NCBI GenBank assembly: GCA_017431185.1
Contig: JAFRLP010000520.1
Coordinates: forward strand, 1 to 6,912
Length of the DNA stretch: 6,912 bases
DNA from: Victivallales bacterium
GTDB lineage: Bacteria; Verrucomicrobiota; Lentisphaeria; Oligosphaerales; Oligosphaeraceae
Direction: 5' to 3'
This document shows, piece after piece, positions 6,601 through 6,912 of this stretch (positions are counted from its first letter, which is position 1; each line of letters begins with the position of its first letter). A program made the translations under genes and the position numbers. The notes beneath the pieces were generated by a model, which saw only the letters and a program-made list of their open reading frames with translations, made no database searches and was not told the DNA's origin.

Positions 6601-6912
6601 ACACCCCTATCGCCTGGTGTTCCTGTCGCAGTCCAATGATGGCGGTTCCATGCCACTGCGCCAGGAGCTGGACTGGCTCCCGGGAAAACAAGGCGTCTTC
6701 TCCTTTGACGCCTGGCAGGGACTGTCCTTGGAGAACGCCTCTGCGGAAAGCACGTTGATAAAGGTCAACCTGTCATCGCCGGAAACGCCATACAATCTCG
6801 CTGCCAGCGAGGGAGGGGAGTTCACCCTTTCCTGGGAGTGGTGCGGCGACTCTCCGCTGCGTTTCGAGGTGTACAGGGGGGAGGCCCTTGAAAGCGCCGT
6901 GGACGGGACGGC
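3638..6912 (+). CDS. Large exported multidomain FN3-like/EF-hand protein, 3' partial
   Basis: One frame stays open for 1091 codons from the ATG at 3638 to the window edge; the preceding in-frame stop is TAA 3605-3607. I chose 3638 because it gives a clean signal peptide, MKSVMMHGICALAVVMLATG followed by AVSA, with a likely cut after A24. ATGs at 3650 and 3653 would also retain most of it. No good Shine-Dalgarno sequence is visible. Domains in order: FN3-like 28-97; helical region about 100-350; beta-rich domain about 360-425; FN3-like about 475-545 (INWEW at 480); EF-hand module 549-594; FN3-like 597-674; second helical region about 677-940; second beta domain about 945-1005; start of another FN3-like domain from 1048 (LSWEW). 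Residues after 594 repeat those from 28 onwards. No catalytic motif is seen. It is probably a secreted or surface protein held together by calcium-binding linkers. A structural or adhesive role is inference, and so is any link to the Rhs gene upstream. Confidence 0.88.
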   Translation, partial: MKSVMMHGICALAVVMLATGAVSAATGLHPTSVSQTRVTLAWTAEDGESVQVWRDGTLVGQSSEGTFSDCGLTAATDYVYRVASDGEAGETVTVRTMQSMPRADFQSAAMVAETMHGQSWWGWTATTLLTVARTALESLCGSPSLFTSEESEILEDFIERELEEVASEGQMSAEERQAAAEELRETLDSLGTGLTFEDMYFHVSLAELAGRFRAIGGNGAAAMLLDSALEFATCSESLTAWTLNDLLKTLQADVQGETREAFAERLGIAFRQRGRFAMRFPDSDSDLASQILRLSLLDARHSFPYILRHDGQYAALQEEAERLLDSWVAKQGASPALEQQIRDWRLVWTTVSLGNGIGGSHQGTLHIRDVTVEKEPPGAIFGDSFEDAWSVALEGEAVAVPCLAGHIYELTVDVSVGLGQAPLRFAIPDYRPIEGLARTVTSLGVDESQLTPGRRLNLVVPAIDYPYNLRCAEGVDFARINWEWLPPAGFELDKFIIYLDGLAIGETDAPAAFVTLADAEEHTVAIAARDQNGCVHTRSRPLPVRRLEHLQADWLTWRRIYFGEADGIDALADADGDGSCNYDEFTAGTDPLLCPGPAPVLRQRGYTALSMFWDEPPGLEGSIYEIRRDGVLLGNASSPEFQDGGLLPGTTPCYQVRVPGATDWSVAVTMATLPEDKWEGHDKVRQLVDSFLGRGPGEFTGRALLAAVQTAIGTLCGTAVGLSPDDAELVSELVEGELADLRLATPYTGATVSATEHQDEGVALEETLESEWGGATLESVYVGGMLSRLASRYWKAYLENPSDVGKRENSLQLDDASLLFLPGSRQFVLGVLHDMAGKTMHGVSGEALPDACSASARLISRYNAFFPGEAGRPNAQISFPAYYLALRNYWNHFPELLTYDNYHQDFFNAAVQLAGMIDWDLWHPGARGPERFAAWRLDTLLIEVTAGSGRLEIHNCSTSGSPPGWRPENDVRVLELESGVNSIPVYAGHPYRLVFLSQSNDGGSMPLRQELDWLPGKQGVFSFDAWQGLSLENASAESTLIKVNLSSPETPYNLAASEGGEFTLSWEWCGDSPLRFEVYRGEALESAVDGT
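3719..5419 (+). repeat. Internal protein repeat, unit 1 (residues 28-594)
   Basis: This is the first copy of a module of about 570-590 residues: FN3-like, helical, beta, FN3-like, EF-hand. Landmarks are W42 (LAW), LCG at 139-141, WRL at 344, GTLHIRD at 363, AGHIYEL at 404, W482 (INWEW) and the EF-hand loop at 573-584. It is recognisable only at protein level; the DNA has diverged too far to read as a nucleotide repeat. Confidence 0.72.
5354..5389 (+). other. EF-hand type calcium-binding loop, residues 573-584
   Basis: The 12-residue loop DADGDGSCNYDE has acidic or polar ligands at positions 1, 3, 5, 9 and 12 (D573, D575, D577, N581, E584) and glycine at position 6, matching the canonical EF-hand loop. 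It is followed by FTAGTDPL and preceded by WLTWRRIYFG. This dockerin/TSP3-like linker is frequent in secreted proteins of Verrucomicrobia, Lentisphaerae and relatives. The cysteine at position 8, usually an aliphatic residue, is unusual. Confidence 0.75.
5426..6912 (+). repeat. Internal protein repeat, unit 2 (residues 597 onward, cut by the window edge)
   Basis: This is the second copy of the module. Landmarks pair with unit 1 at near-constant distance: W613 with W42 (571 apart), LCG 715 with 139 (576), WRL 935 with 344 (591), GRLEIHN 949 with GTLHIRD 363 (586), AGHPYRL 987 with AGHIYEL 404 (583), and LSWEW 1066 with INWEW 482 (584). The block TGRALLAAVQTAIGTLCG also resembles TATTLLTVARTALESLCG. 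The copy lacks only its FN3-like end and any EF-hand module, which would lie beyond the window. Confidence 0.7.

Overview
The window holds four genes and the end of a fifth, all on the + strand, in bacterial DNA with no RNA gene, insertion sequence or CRISPR array that I can see. It opens inside a large Rhs/YD-repeat protein gene whose 5' end lies upstream, and closes inside a second very large gene that runs off the 3' edge. The source looks like a member of the PVC superphylum (Lentisphaerae, Kiritimatiellae or Verrucomicrobia). The main reason is a W...YFG...DADGDG..NYDEF..GTDP module in the second large protein, a style I associate with secreted proteins of those groups. The GCCG-containing, non-proteobacterial Rhs sequence and the generally GC-rich coding also fit. 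This is inference, not a database match.

Layout: (1) 1-2516 is the 3' part of an rhs gene. It has YD repeats, then a core terminus ending in DYLGL, then a variable C-terminal extension of 137 residues (2103-2513) that carries no nuclease motif I recognise and is rich in hydrophobic stretches. (2) 2513-2926 starts by an ATGA overlap with the rhs stop and encodes a small single-pass membrane protein, the natural candidate for a cognate immunity protein. (3) 2964-3389 encodes a divergent, much more AT-rich paralogue of it. (4) 3386-3481 again starts by an ATGA overlap and encodes a 31-residue lipoprotein-like peptide. (5) After about 156 bases with a possible promoter, 3638-6912 is one uninterrupted frame of at least 1091 codons. 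It encodes an exported protein with a signal peptide and a duplicated module of about 580 residues: FN3-like domain, helical domain, beta domain, FN3-like domain and EF-hand loop.

How they may work together: genes 1-4 are tightly packed and look like one transcription unit, a polymorphic-toxin tail with membrane-located accessory or immunity proteins. Base composition falls steeply along this unit (80% GC in 61-120, 47% in 2221-2280, 25% in 3181-3240) and recovers in the exported protein (67% in 3841-3900). That is the usual signature of a swapped toxin/immunity tip attached to an old rhs core. Whether the large exported protein is functionally linked to the Rhs protein cannot be told from the window.
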